64,000 bases of DNA from an uncultured Pelagibacteraceae bacterium. Lineage in GTDB: Bacteria; Pseudomonadota; Alphaproteobacteria; Pelagibacterales; Pelagibacteraceae. A program made the position numbers and the translations under genes. The stretch lies in the NCBI GenBank assembly GCA_902569105.1, contig CACFTE010000001.1, positions 1-64,000 on the forward strand, given 5' to 3'. Numbering within the stretch: the stretch's first letter is position 1; every line of letters starts with the position of its first letter. The notes under the pieces are model-generated. The model had not been told where the DNA came from. It was given only the letters and a program-made list of their open reading frames with translations, and made no database searches. Positions 56,894 through 64,000 of this stretch are shown here, piece after piece.

Positions 56894-58428
56894 TGCTAGG
56901 TTATTTCTTAAAAAATCTTTCAATATTAAGAAAATTTTTATTCATAAATTTTTTAATATTTATAGTAATTGGTCTTATAACAATTTTATATTTAAATAGC
57001 GTTCAGCCTAATTTAATAAAAGCAAAGCAATCAAAACATATTGAAATTTTAAATAACACTATTGGACATTTTAATAGATTAAACATTGGATTTAATGAGG
57101 ACGAAATAAGAAACTTTTTATTTTCTACTAGGTTTTTATTTCAAAATTTAGATAGAGTTACAATATTTGATAATGAATTTAATTTGATTGGTGATACTGA
57201 TACCTTAGATTTAGACCCAAGATCTTTCGGACAAACTTCAGAGATTATTCAAATGGATAATCTTAATGAGCAAACTATAGATAATGATAACAAACAATCA
57301 AAAAAGAATGAGACTAAAGTATTTACATTAAATAAAAGAGTTGAAAATTATGCTTTATCAAATGAAATTGGAAAACCTTTTACTTTCTTAGAGGAAACTT
57401 ATAATCAATTTATTTTAGTAACTATAAAAAACGTTTCAAAGGATAGTGGTAACATAGGCTATATTGCAATTAGTGAAAATTCACTTGATATTAAAGCCGC
57501 TATAGAGGAAAGAAAAAACTTTATCTTAAGAACCGCAATCTTAGTTGCAATTGTTATTCTAATTTTTTCAATAGTTCTTAACAGATATTTTCTTAAACCT
57601 ATTAAAAATTTGGTTGACTATACAAAAATAATTAAATCTAAAAGTAAAAAGCAGACAAAAATAGAACAGATAAAAAATAGGAATGATGAGCTCGGTATTT
57701 TATCAAAATCTCTAGATGAAATGACTAAGGAGTTAAATAATAGAGTAAAAGCAACTGAAAATTTTTCAACAGATTTAGTACATGAAATTAGAAACCCTCT
57801 TGCTTCACTTAAAAGTGCTTCGGAAATAATTTCAGATACTACTGATAAAGAAAAGCAGGAAAAACTCTTAAAAATTATGACACATGATGTATCAAGGATT
57901 GACAGATTAATAACTGATTATTCCCAAATATTAAAAGATGAATCAGCAATTTCATCTGAACAAATGGAGGATTTAGATCTAAAACCGATTATTGAGTCTG
58001 TTGTAGATGATTTCAATAATATTTATATCGAGAAAAAAAATATTAATATTAAATTAAATACTTCAGGTTCTGAGAATTATTTTATAAAAGGCATTAGTAA
58101 TAGAGTTGAGCAAATCATTGCGAATTTGTTAGATAATGCTGTTTCCTTCAGTAAAAAAAACTCAATAGTCTCTGTAGATTTATTAGATAATAAAAATCAT
58201 ACCATTTTAAAAGTTGCTGACCAAGGAGAAGGATTTAGGGAGTCTGATATAAAAAAAGTATTTGATAGATTTTATAGTAATAGGCCTGAAAATTTTGGAG
58301 AACATTCTGGATTGGGTCTTAATATTGTTAAAAATTTAGTAGAAATACACAATGGTGAAATCTATGCTTCAAATAGTCCTAAGGGTGGAGCAGTTATTGA
58401 AATAAAATTCCCAAAAAATTATAACTAA
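56893..58428 (+). CDS. chvG: Sensor histidine kinase ChvG
   Basis: 511 residues. TM1 ~13-31 and TM2 ~211-230 bracket a periplasmic sensor domain with the alphaproteobacterial stimulus-sensing pattern (DRVTIFDNEFNLIGDTD, LDPRSFG). HAMP follows, then the HisKA box with His297 (TDLVHEIRNPLASLKSA) and the ATPase domain (QIIANLLDNAVSF, DQGEGF, HSGLGLNIV). It partners with ChvI. Confidence 0.92.
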   Translation: MLGYFLKNLSILRKFLFINFLIFIVIGLITILYLNSVQPNLIKAKQSKHIEILNNTIGHFNRLNIGFNEDEIRNFLFSTRFLFQNLDRVTIFDNEFNLIGDTDTLDLDPRSFGQTSEIIQMDNLNEQTIDNDNKQSKKNETKVFTLNKRVENYALSNEIGKPFTFLEETYNQFILVTIKNVSKDSGNIGYIAISENSLDIKAAIEERKNFILRTAILVAIVILIFSIVLNRYFLKPIKNLVDYTKIIKSKSKKQTKIEQIKNRNDELGILSKSLDEMTKELNNRVKATENFSTDLVHEIRNPLASLKSASEIISDTTDKEKQEKLLKIMTHDVSRIDRLITDYSQILKDESAISSEQMEDLDLKPIIESVVDDFNNIYIEKKNINIKLNTSGSENYFIKGISNRVEQIIANLLDNAVSFSKKNSIVSVDLLDNKNHTILKVADQGEGFRESDIKKVFDRFYSNRPENFGEHSGLGLNIVKNLVEIHNGEIYASNSPKGGAVIEIKFPKNYN

Positions 58429-58431
58429 AAG

Positions 58432-58460
58432 TTGATAATTTAATTTAAAGCTGATAAATC
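58432..58460 (+). promoter_or_regulatory. Promoter of ahcY, predicted leaderless start
   Basis: TTGATA (58432-58437), exact 17-nt spacer, TAAATC (58455-58460), then 7 nt to the ATG at 58468. The 40-nt gap after chvG holds nothing else I recognise; no SAH or SAM aptamer is apparent. Confidence 0.45.
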
Positions 58461-58467
58461 CGGCGTC

Positions 58468-59754
58468 ATGGAAGATTTTAAAGTAAAAGATATAAAGCAA
58501 GCTGAATTCGGTAGAAAAGAAATTTCAATTGCTGAAACCGAAATGCCCGGTTTGATGGCATTAAGAAAAGAATACAAAGGAAAAAAACCTCTTAAAGGTG
58601 CAAAAATTGTCGGCTGTCTTCATATGACAATACAAACAGCTGTTTTAATTGAGACTCTGGTAGAGTTAGGTGCAGAGGTAAGATGGTCATCTTGTAATAT
58701 ATTTTCCACACAAGACCATGCGGCAGCAGCAATTGCAAAAGCAGGAATTCCTGTTTTTGCTTGGAAGGGTGAAACAGAAGAAGAATATTGGTGGTGTGTA
58801 AAACAAACTATTGAAGGAAAAAAAGATTGGAAGCCAAACATGATACTGGATGATGGAGGCGATCTTACTGCTCTAATGCATAAAGAATATAAAGAATTAC
58901 TCAAGGATATTAAAGGACTTTCAGAGGAGACTACCACAGGTGTTTTGGCACTTAAAAAAATGGAGAGTGAAGGTAAGCTAATGGTTCCAGCAATCAATGT
59001 TAACGACTCTGTTACTAAATCAAAATTTGATAATTTATATGGTTGCAGAGAGAGCTTAGTTGATGGAATTAAAAGGGCAACAGATGTTATGATGTCAGGT
59101 AAAGTTGCGATAGTTGCAGGGTTTGGAGATGTAGGTAAAGGGAGCGCAGCTTCTCTAAGACAATCAGGTGCAAGGGTGATGATTACTGAAACAGATCCTA
59201 TTTGTGCTTTGCAGGCAGCAATGGAAGGTTATGAGGTTGTAACTATGGATGATATGATTGGACAGGCTGACATTGTGGTAACAGCAACTGGAAACAAAGA
59301 TATAGTAACAGCGGATCACATGAGAGAAATGAAGGATAGAGCAATTTTGTGTAATATTGGTCATTTTGATAACGAAATACAAGTAGATGCTTTGAAAAAT
59401 TATAAATGGGATGAAATAAAACCTCAAGTTCACGAAATAACCTTACCAAGTAAAAAAAGAATAATCTTATTAGCAGAAGGAAGATTGGTAAATTTAGGAT
59501 GTGCAACAGGCCACCCAAGCTTTGTAATGAGCGCTTCGTTTACAAATCAAACAATTGCGCAAATTGAATTGTGGAATAATTCTGACAACTACGAGAATAA
59601 AGTGTATGTTCTACCAAAAAAACTTGACGAAAAAGTTGCCATGCTTCACCTTGAGAAAGTTGGAGCTAAACTAACAAAACTTTCAAAAGATCAAGCAGAG
59701 TATATAGGTGTATCAGAACAAGGACCATACAAACCAGAAGCATATCGTTACTAA
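58468..59754 (+). CDS. ahcY: Adenosylhomocysteinase
   Basis: NAD-dependent hydrolysis of S-adenosylhomocysteine to homocysteine and adenosine, relieving product inhibition of methyltransferases; 428 residues. Motifs: [43 protein letters not shown], the NAD loop [16 protein letters not shown], and NIGHFDNEI. The C terminus ends in the typical KPEAYRY. The tsaE frame begins within its last 47 nt. Confidence 0.97.
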   Translation: MEDFKVKDIKQAEFGRKEISIAETEMPGLMALRKEYKGKKPLKGAKIVGCLHMTIQTAVLIETLVELGAEVRWSSCNIFSTQDHAAAAIAKAGIPVFAWKGETEEEYWWCVKQTIEGKKDWKPNMILDDGGDLTALMHKEYKELLKDIKGLSEETTTGVLALKKMESEGKLMVPAINVNDSVTKSKFDNLYGCRESLVDGIKRATDVMMSGKVAIVAGFGDVGKGSAASLRQSGARVMITETDPICALQAAMEGYEVVTMDDMIGQADIVVTATGNKDIVTADHMREMKDRAILCNIGHFDNEIQVDALKNYKWDEIKPQVHEITLPSKKRIILLAEGRLVNLGCATGHPSFVMSASFTNQTIAQIELWNNSDNYENKVYVLPKKLDEKVAMLHLEKVGAKLTKLSKDQAEYIGVSEQGPYKPEAYRY

Positions 59755-60214
59755 AAGTAACAATATTGATATTTCAAATCATAAAAGTTTATTAGAAGTA
59801 ACAAAAAAAATATCAAAATTTATTAGGCAAGGGGACAACCTTTATTTAACAGGTGAATTAGGGGTTGGCAAAACAACATTTGCAAAATCTATAATTAATG
59901 ATTTACAGTATAAAAATAATATCAATAAAACAGAAGTATTAAGCCCTACGTTTAGTATTTTGAATGAATATCAAATTAATAATTTAAATGTAAAGCATTA
60001 TGATTTGTATAGAATAAGACAAGAAGAGGAGCTAGCTAATCTTAGCTTATTTGAAGAGAAAGATGCTATAAATATTATTGAGTGGCCTGAAATACTTAAG
60101 TCATATAAAATTAAAAATATTAAATTCGACTTTAAATACTCTTCAAACTATAAAAATAGAAATCTTGTAATTTCATCTAATTATAAAAATGAGATTGTTG
60201 ATGAATTTAAATAA
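59708..60214 (+). CDS. tsaE: tRNA threonylcarbamoyladenosine biosynthesis ATPase TsaE
   Basis: ATPase partner of TsaB/TsaD in t6A37 tRNA modification. P-loop [15 protein letters not shown] (about 48-62), [10 protein letters not shown], and HYDLYRI with the Walker B-like segment and IIEWPE. No in-frame ATG exists before the P-loop; the GTG at 59708 inside ahcY gives 168 residues, about a dozen more than usual, so a non-canonical start (for example ATT) after the ahcY stop is also possible. tsaE-amgK-murU is a recurring alphaproteobacterial order. Confidence 0.9.
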   Translation: MYQNKDHTNQKHIVTKSNNIDISNHKSLLEVTKKISKFIRQGDNLYLTGELGVGKTTFAKSIINDLQYKNNINKTEVLSPTFSILNEYQINNLNVKHYDLYRIRQEEELANLSLFEEKDAINIIEWPEILKSYKIKNIKFDFKYSSNYKNRNLVISSNYKNEIVDEFK

Positions 60215-61151
60215 ATATAAATTGTTAGCCGGCGATGCTTCTCATAGGCAATTTTATAGATCATCAGAAAATTCAATTATTGTTTATTCAAAAAAAAATA
60301 AATATTCAAATCTATTAGTATATGAAGCAATAAATAGATGCCTTGATAAAAATAGAATTAAAGTACCAAAATTAAAAAAACAGTTTTATAGCAAAAATTA
60401 TATAGAGATAGAAGATTTAGGAAATAACTCGATCTTTAAAATATTAAAAAACAAAAAAAAGAAAAATAATACCTATCTCCAAATCATTAAACTGCTAAAA
60501 TTACTTCAAAAAATTCAGACAAAATCAATAACAACTTTTAGAGGAAAAAAATATAAAATACCAAAATACACTAAATTAAAATTATTAAATGAGGCCAACC
60601 TTTTTTTACAGTGGTATTTTCCTAGAGTGTATAAAAATAAAAATATAAAGAACGTAAAAAAAAAAATTGGATACGTTTTCGAGAAACTTCATAGCAAATT
60701 AAAAATTAAAAAAAAAGTTTTTGTTCATAGAGACTTTCATATTTCAAATATGATGTTTTATAAAAAGAAAATTTATTTAATTGATAGTCAAGATGCAGTT
60801 TACGGAAATATTGCCTACGATTTAGCTTCGTTAATTGATGATGTAAGGTTAAAAACATCAATAAAACAAAAAGATATAATATTTAAAATGTTTATGAATT
60901 TAAATAGATCTATAGATAAAAACAAACTTAGGAATGATTTTGAAATTTTATCAGTTTTAAGAAATTTAAAAATTATAGGAATATTTACTAGATTAGCTAT
61001 ACGTGATGGAAAAAAAAAATATTTAAAAATGATCCCCTATGCTTGGAAAATGATTGAACAAAGAATCTCAGGAAATATTATTTTTAAAGATTTAGAACAA
61101 AACCTAAATAAATATATAAATAAAAAAAATAGATTAAAAAAATGGAAATAA
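60189..61151 (+). CDS. amgK: N-acetylmuramate/N-acetylglucosamine kinase AmgK-like (APH fold)
   Basis: 320 residues of the aminoglycoside phosphotransferase fold. LAGDASHRQFYR opens the kinase, and FVHRDFHISNMMFYKKKIYL plus IDSQDAVYGNIAYDLASLID give the Brenner and DFG-equivalent motifs. In the recycling bypass AmgK makes MurNAc-1-phosphate, the substrate of MurU, which is encoded directly after it with a 10-nt overlap. The start may instead be the ATG at 60201. The middle is Lys-rich. Choline kinase-like roles are the alternative. Confidence 0.86.
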   Translation: MRLLMNLNKYKLLAGDASHRQFYRSSENSIIVYSKKNKYSNLLVYEAINRCLDKNRIKVPKLKKQFYSKNYIEIEDLGNNSIFKILKNKKKKNNTYLQIIKLLKLLQKIQTKSITTFRGKKYKIPKYTKLKLLNEANLFLQWYFPRVYKNKNIKNVKKKIGYVFEKLHSKLKIKKKVFVHRDFHISNMMFYKKKIYLIDSQDAVYGNIAYDLASLIDDVRLKTSIKQKDIIFKMFMNLNRSIDKNKLRNDFEILSVLRNLKIIGIFTRLAIRDGKKKYLKMIPYAWKMIEQRISGNIIFKDLEQNLNKYINKKNRLKKWK

Positions 61152-61825
61152 ATACTGCTTTAATTTTATGTGCAGGATATGGAAAAAGATTAAATCCCAT
61201 AACATTAAGTAAACCAAAACCTCTGATTGAGATAAATAGTACAACACTTCTACAAAATACTTTGAACCTAATTAATTTACTCGGAATAAGAAATATTTTA
61301 ATTAATTCATTTTATTTAAGTGATAAAATCGAAAATTATGTTTCTAGTTCTAATTTAAACTTAAAAGTAATTAACGATGGAAAGTATATTTTAGATACTG
61401 GTGGAGGTATTTTAAACTTAATTCAAAACTCAAACCAAAATAATTTTATAGTTTTTAATCCTGATACAATATGGAATCAAAAATATGTAAAAGAAATTCA
61501 AAATATGGAAAAATTTTATTTCGATAATAATATTAAAAATATCTTACTTGTAGTAGAAAAAAAAATGAGCTTTGATAAAAGGATGAATGGTGATTTTTCT
61601 TTAAAAAAAAATATTTTAAGTAAATCACATGATAAAGATTTTATATTTACCGGATGCCAAATTTTAAACAAAACTATTTTTAAAAAATATAGTGTTGAAA
61701 ATTTTTCTATGAATAAAATATGGCAAGAAATGATTGCAAAAAAAAACCTTTATGGATATAAAAGTGAAGAAAAATTCACTCATTTGACTGATATAGAAAT
61801 TTATAAGAAAATTAATATAATTTAA
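61142..61825 (+). CDS. murU: N-acetylmuramate-1-phosphate uridylyltransferase MurU-like
   Basis: 227-residue sugar-nucleotidyltransferase. The NTP-binding motif LCAGYGKRLNPITLSKPKPL is at the N terminus; DTGGGILNL and FIVFNPDTIWNQ hold the metal and sugar sites. With AmgK it would form UDP-MurNAc from recycled MurNAc. General mannose- or glucose-1-phosphate nucleotidyltransferase activity is the alternative, but gene order favours MurU. It overlaps the convergent gpmA by 14 nt. Confidence 0.86.
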   Translation: MEINTALILCAGYGKRLNPITLSKPKPLIEINSTTLLQNTLNLINLLGIRNILINSFYLSDKIENYVSSSNLNLKVINDGKYILDTGGGILNLIQNSNQNNFIVFNPDTIWNQKYVKEIQNMEKFYFDNNIKNILLVVEKKMSFDKRMNGDFSLKKNILSKSHDKDFIFTGCQILNKTIFKKYSVENFSMNKIWQEMIAKKNLYGYKSEEKFTHLTDIEIYKKINII

Positions 61826-62525
61826 TCAAATCTTTTGCTCGAGAGGGATCAAGATATTTTGCTTTTTTAACTTTATTATTTTCTAGAGTAATTAAAAGAG
61901 GATTTCCAGTTGGAATTTCCAATTTTGAAATCATCTCATTGTCTAAATTAAATAAATATTTACAAAGTGCTCTAATAGAATTTCCATGTGCAGTAATTAA
62001 TATATTTTTATCTAAATTTTTTTCTATGTTTTTAGTATAATACTTAATAACTCTTTCGTAAGTATCTTTTAATGACTCAGTATCAGGCAATTTTTCCCTA
62101 GGTATATCATTATAAGTTTCAATATTTAATGGATGATATGGATTATTTTTGCTTAATGGCTTAGGAGAAATATCCCAAGATCTTCTAAACTTAAAAATTT
62201 TATCCTCACCATATTTTTTTTTCATATCATTCTTGTTTAATCCAGTAAGCTCACCATAATGTCTTTCATTAAGTTCCCAGGCTTTCAACATTTTTTCATT
62301 TTTTACTCTTATAGTATTTAATATTAGCTTAAGAGTATTAAGAGCTCTTTTTTGATATGAGGAATAAAAATAACCAATTTCAATATTTAAATCTTTAATT
62401 AATTCACCAGCTTTACATGCCTCTAATTTACCATTTGCTGTAAGATCTACATCTACCCATCCAGTAAATCTATTTTGCAAGTTCCATTCGCTTTGTCCAT
62501 GTCTAACTAATATTAAATGACTCAT
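61812..62525 (-). CDS. gpmA: 2,3-bisphosphoglycerate-dependent phosphoglycerate mutase
   Basis: Interconverts 3- and 2-phosphoglycerate; 237 residues. LVRHGQSEWNLQNRFTGWVD holds the catalytic His, with AWELNERHYGELTGLNK, KLPDTESLKDTYERVI and ITAHGNSIRAL (second catalytic His). The dPGM length and the GELTGLNK segment separate it from other histidine phosphatases. It is divergent from the VanZ-like gene with overlapping promoter space. Confidence 0.95.
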   Translation of the reverse strand: MSHLILVRHGQSEWNLQNRFTGWVDVDLTANGKLEACKAGELIKDLNIEIGYFYSSYQKRALNTLKLILNTIRVKNEKMLKAWELNERHYGELTGLNKNDMKKKYGEDKIFKFRRSWDISPKPLSKNNPYHPLNIETYNDIPREKLPDTESLKDTYERVIKYYTKNIEKNLDKNILITAHGNSIRALCKYLFNLDNEMISKLEIPTGNPLLITLENNKVKKAKYLDPSRAKDLIKLY

Positions 62526-62545
62526 TGCTTATTTTTATTTATAAG
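62517..62545 (+). promoter_or_regulatory. Possible promoter of the VanZ-like gene, leaderless
   Basis: ATGACT (62517-62522), exact 17-nt spacer, TATAAG (62540-62545), then 6 nt to the ATG at 62552. The -35 lies across the gpmA start codon, so divergent transcription would interfere. Confidence 0.35.
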
Positions 62546-62551
62546 ATTTAT

Positions 62552-62920
62552 ATGAAAATAACAAAAATTTTTTTTCATTTAATTAACTTGGCATTCTTAA
62601 TATTATATCTTTATCCAGGAAGTATACTGGGTTTTTTATTATATGGTAATTTTAGTAAACAACCACAAGTTACTCCAGATTTTATTTTATCATCTAACCA
62701 TGTTTATGCATTTATAGTTTTAACCTTATTTGGCCTAATTACACATAGAAATAAAAAAAATATAATTATTTATTTTATTTTTATATCTATCTTTTTAGAG
62801 TTATTTCATCTACTTATCCCAAACAGGTCATTTCAATTTGGTGACTTATTTGGTAATATTATAGGAGTATTAATATCTTTTTTAATATTAAAAATTTATA
62901 ATTATTTGGAGAAAAAATGA
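62552..62920 (+). CDS. VanZ-like small membrane protein
   Basis: 122 residues from MKITKIFFHLIN; an upstream TTG in frame overlaps gpmA and lies before the predicted transcript start. Four hydrophobic segments; the SSNHVYAFIVLTLFGL and LELFHLLIPNRSFQFGDLFGNIIGVLISF segments have the VanZ-like pattern (His in helix 2, then RxFxxGD near helix 4). The family's biochemical role is unclear; some members give teicoplanin resistance. Its stop overlaps the next start (ATGA). Confidence 0.8.
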   Translation: MKITKIFFHLINLAFLILYLYPGSILGFLLYGNFSKQPQVTPDFILSSNHVYAFIVLTLFGLITHRNKKNIIIYFIFISIFLELFHLLIPNRSFQFGDLFGNIIGVLISFLILKIYNYLEKK

Positions 62921-63225
62921 GTTCGTTTGATGAAAGGGAAAAAGGCTTTGAAAAAAAATTTGCACACGATGAGGAACTGCAATTTAAAATAAGTGCTAGA
63001 AAAAATAAATATTTAGGAGAATGGGCTTCAAAAATACTAGGCTATAAGGACGAAAAAGAAAAAGAGTATATCCAATCTGTTATAAAGGCTGACTTTGCAG
63101 AAGTAGGTGATAACGATGTTTTTAGAAAATTGAAAGAGGATTTAAAAGATCATAATATTTCTGATGAAGAGATAAGGAAAAATATGGATGAGCTTAATGA
63201 AAAAGCAAAGTCTGATTTTAAGTAG
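62917..63225 (+). CDS. F1-ATPase inhibitor zeta subunit-like protein (DUF1476)
   Basis: 102 residues: FDEREKGFEKKFAHDEEL followed by ARKNKYLGEWASKILG and a four-helix bundle of charged helices. This is the DUF1476 family, whose Paracoccus denitrificans member is the zeta subunit that inserts its N terminus into F1 and blocks hydrolysis. GGAGAAAAAATG provides a Shine-Dalgarno. It is unlinked from atpHAGDC (33 kb apart). Confidence 0.9.
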   Translation: MSSFDEREKGFEKKFAHDEELQFKISARKNKYLGEWASKILGYKDEKEKEYIQSVIKADFAEVGDNDVFRKLKEDLKDHNISDEEIRKNMDELNEKAKSDFK

Positions 63226-63718
63226 TTTTGTAATTATAATTTTATTTTTTATTCCATATTCTTATAGTAATGAAAAAAATGTAATTAAAGGTAAAGCTGT
63301 TGTGCTGGATGGTGATACAATAAAGATAAAAGGAGAAAAAATTCGCTTTAGTGGAATTGATGCACCAGAAAGTTATTTTAGAGGTAAAAAACAAACTTGT
63401 ATTGAAGAAAATAAAAAAGTTTTTTGTGGTCAAATATCTAAAGAAAAATTGATAGAAAAAATTGGAAATAATTCTCTGAATTGTAAAATAGAAAAAAATA
63501 AAGACAAATATAAAAGATCAGTAGGTGAGTGTTTTATAAAAGAGGAAAGTCTCTCTATTTTTATGGTAAGAAATGGTTATGCTTTTGATTGGCCTTTTTA
63601 TTCAAAAGGGAAATTTGCCGATGATCAAGAATATGCGAAGAAAAATAAATTAGGCATTTGGAATATGAAATTTGAATATCCATGGATATGGAAAAAAAAA
63701 ATTAGAGAAATTAAATGA
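63188..63718 (+). CDS. Secreted thermonuclease-like protein (SNase fold)
   Basis: 176 residues. The start at 63188 is supported by AAGGAAA 9-14 nt upstream, although it overlaps the previous gene by 38 nt; an ATG three codons later is possible. A signal peptide (~1-27, LILSSFVIIILFFIPYSYS) precedes the SNase domain: VVLDGDTIKIKGEKIRFSG, then IDAPE, the arginine/glutamate segment KYKRSVGECF, and AFDWPFYSK. It is probably a periplasmic or extracellular nuclease, useful for phosphorus scavenging. Substrate is not proven. Confidence 0.87.
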   Translation: MSLMKKQSLILSSFVIIILFFIPYSYSNEKNVIKGKAVVLDGDTIKIKGEKIRFSGIDAPESYFRGKKQTCIEENKKVFCGQISKEKLIEKIGNNSLNCKIEKNKDKYKRSVGECFIKEESLSIFMVRNGYAFDWPFYSKGKFADDQEYAKKNKLGIWNMKFEYPWIWKKKIREIK

Positions 63719-64000
63719 AACAATTAATTTTGATTGTTTTTTTTTTAATCTCAGCCTGTTCATCTATTCCAAAAAATACAGCTGATGGATGTTCTATATT
63801 TTCAGAGAGATATCTTTGGTATAAACATGCAAAAAAAACTGAGAGAAAATGGGGCACACCTATTAGCTTACAGTTAGCAATTATTAAAATGGAGTCTGAT
63901 TTTGATTGGTTAGCAAAGCCTCCACGTAATAAGCTTTTTAAAGTAATCCCGTATAAAAGAAAATCAAGCTCTTTAGGTTATTCTCAGGCAGTGAAGGGCA
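63715..64000 (+). CDS. Lipoprotein, probable lytic transglycosylase, 3'-truncated by window edge
   Basis: 95 codons are present. The start overlaps the nuclease stop (ATGA). The N terminus MKQLILIVFFLISACSS has a lipobox with Cys15. The segment ERKWGTPISLQLAIIKMESDF is typical of SLT-type transglycosylases, with a Glu in the expected catalytic position (AIIKMESDFDW), and later SSLGYSQA matches the following substrate-site motif. The C-terminal part is outside the window, so the family call is provisional. Confidence 0.75.
   Translation, partial: MKQLILIVFFLISACSSIPKNTADGCSIFSERYLWYKHAKKTERKWGTPISLQLAIIKMESDFDWLAKPPRNKLFKVIPYKRKSSSLGYSQAVKG

Noticed and set aside
58429-58467. SAM/SAH-type riboswitch before ahcY
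   Set aside because: The gap is only 39 nt and is fully explained by a promoter-like TTGATA-17-TAAATC; no conserved aptamer blocks are present.

Overview
The window is a strongly AT-rich, densely packed stretch of a marine alphaproteobacterium of the SAR11 clade (Candidatus Pelagibacter or a close relative). The main grounds are a DmdA that I recognise as the Pelagibacter DMSP demethylase, the tandem dmdC-dmdB-dmdA block, very short spacers, many 1-17 nt gene overlaps and typical alphaproteobacterial blocks (sdh-mdh-suc-lpd, F1 atpHAGDC, rplU-rpmA-obgE, chvI-chvG...ahcY, tsaE-amgK-murU). I found no tRNA, rRNA, insertion sequence, CRISPR array or prophage. The species assignment is inference from recognised proteins, not a database match.

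Layout. 1-19907 (+): 3' part of leuB, the DMSP demethylation genes dmdCBA, asd, succinate dehydrogenase sdhCDAB, mmsA, mdh, sucCD, sucAB and lpdA, so DMSP catabolism runs directly into half of the TCA cycle. 19908-23749: a small accessory island with a three-TM protein, an exported Cys/Tyr-rich microprotein on the minus strand, a possible DNA-binding protein, a PrsW-type membrane protease, a PDZ-containing pentameric ligand-gated ion channel and a 47-residue membrane protein. 23750-30602 (+): priA and the F1 ATP synthase operon. 30588-37121 (-): rplU, rpmA, obgE, proB, proA, nadD, rsfS, ctpA and rppH. 37132-39724 (-): metX under a SAM-II riboswitch, then metW and gloB. 39764-41755 (+): hisC-tyrA. 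41752-45355 (-): trkH, ampG and a cytosolic NlpC/P60 peptidase. 45398-48902 (+): class I lysS, pyrD, rpmB and a queuosine-precursor transporter. 48904-52062 (-): a polyamine cassette (ornithine decarboxylase, deoxyhypusine-synthase-like protein, ureohydrolase). 52122-64000: regA, bioY (-), polA, chvI-chvG, ahcY, tsaE-amgK-murU, gpmA (-), a VanZ-like protein, the F1-ATPase zeta inhibitor (DUF1476), a secreted nuclease and the start of a lipoprotein resembling a lytic transglycosylase.

How the genes work together. DmdA, DmdB and DmdC turn DMSP into methylthioacryloyl-CoA and feed methyl groups to folate; MetX, MetW and AhcY belong to methionine/SAM turnover, with MetX under a SAM-sensing RNA. 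MmsA, SDH, MDH, succinyl-CoA synthetase and 2-oxoglutarate dehydrogenase oxidise the carbon, and F1 ATPase with its zeta inhibitor sits at the energy end. AmpG, the cytosolic NlpC/P60 enzyme, AmgK and MurU look like a peptidoglycan-recycling set split over two loci.

Most notable: both membrane anchors of succinate dehydrogenase lack the histidines that ligate heme b (SdhD has no histidine at all); a PDZ-fused ligand-gated ion channel overlaps a PrsW protease gene; a decarboxylase/deoxyhypusine-synthase-like/ureohydrolase trio suggests a non-standard polyamine route; and many first-in-transcript genes have a -10 hexamer only 6-8 nt before the start codon, suggesting leaderless mRNAs.
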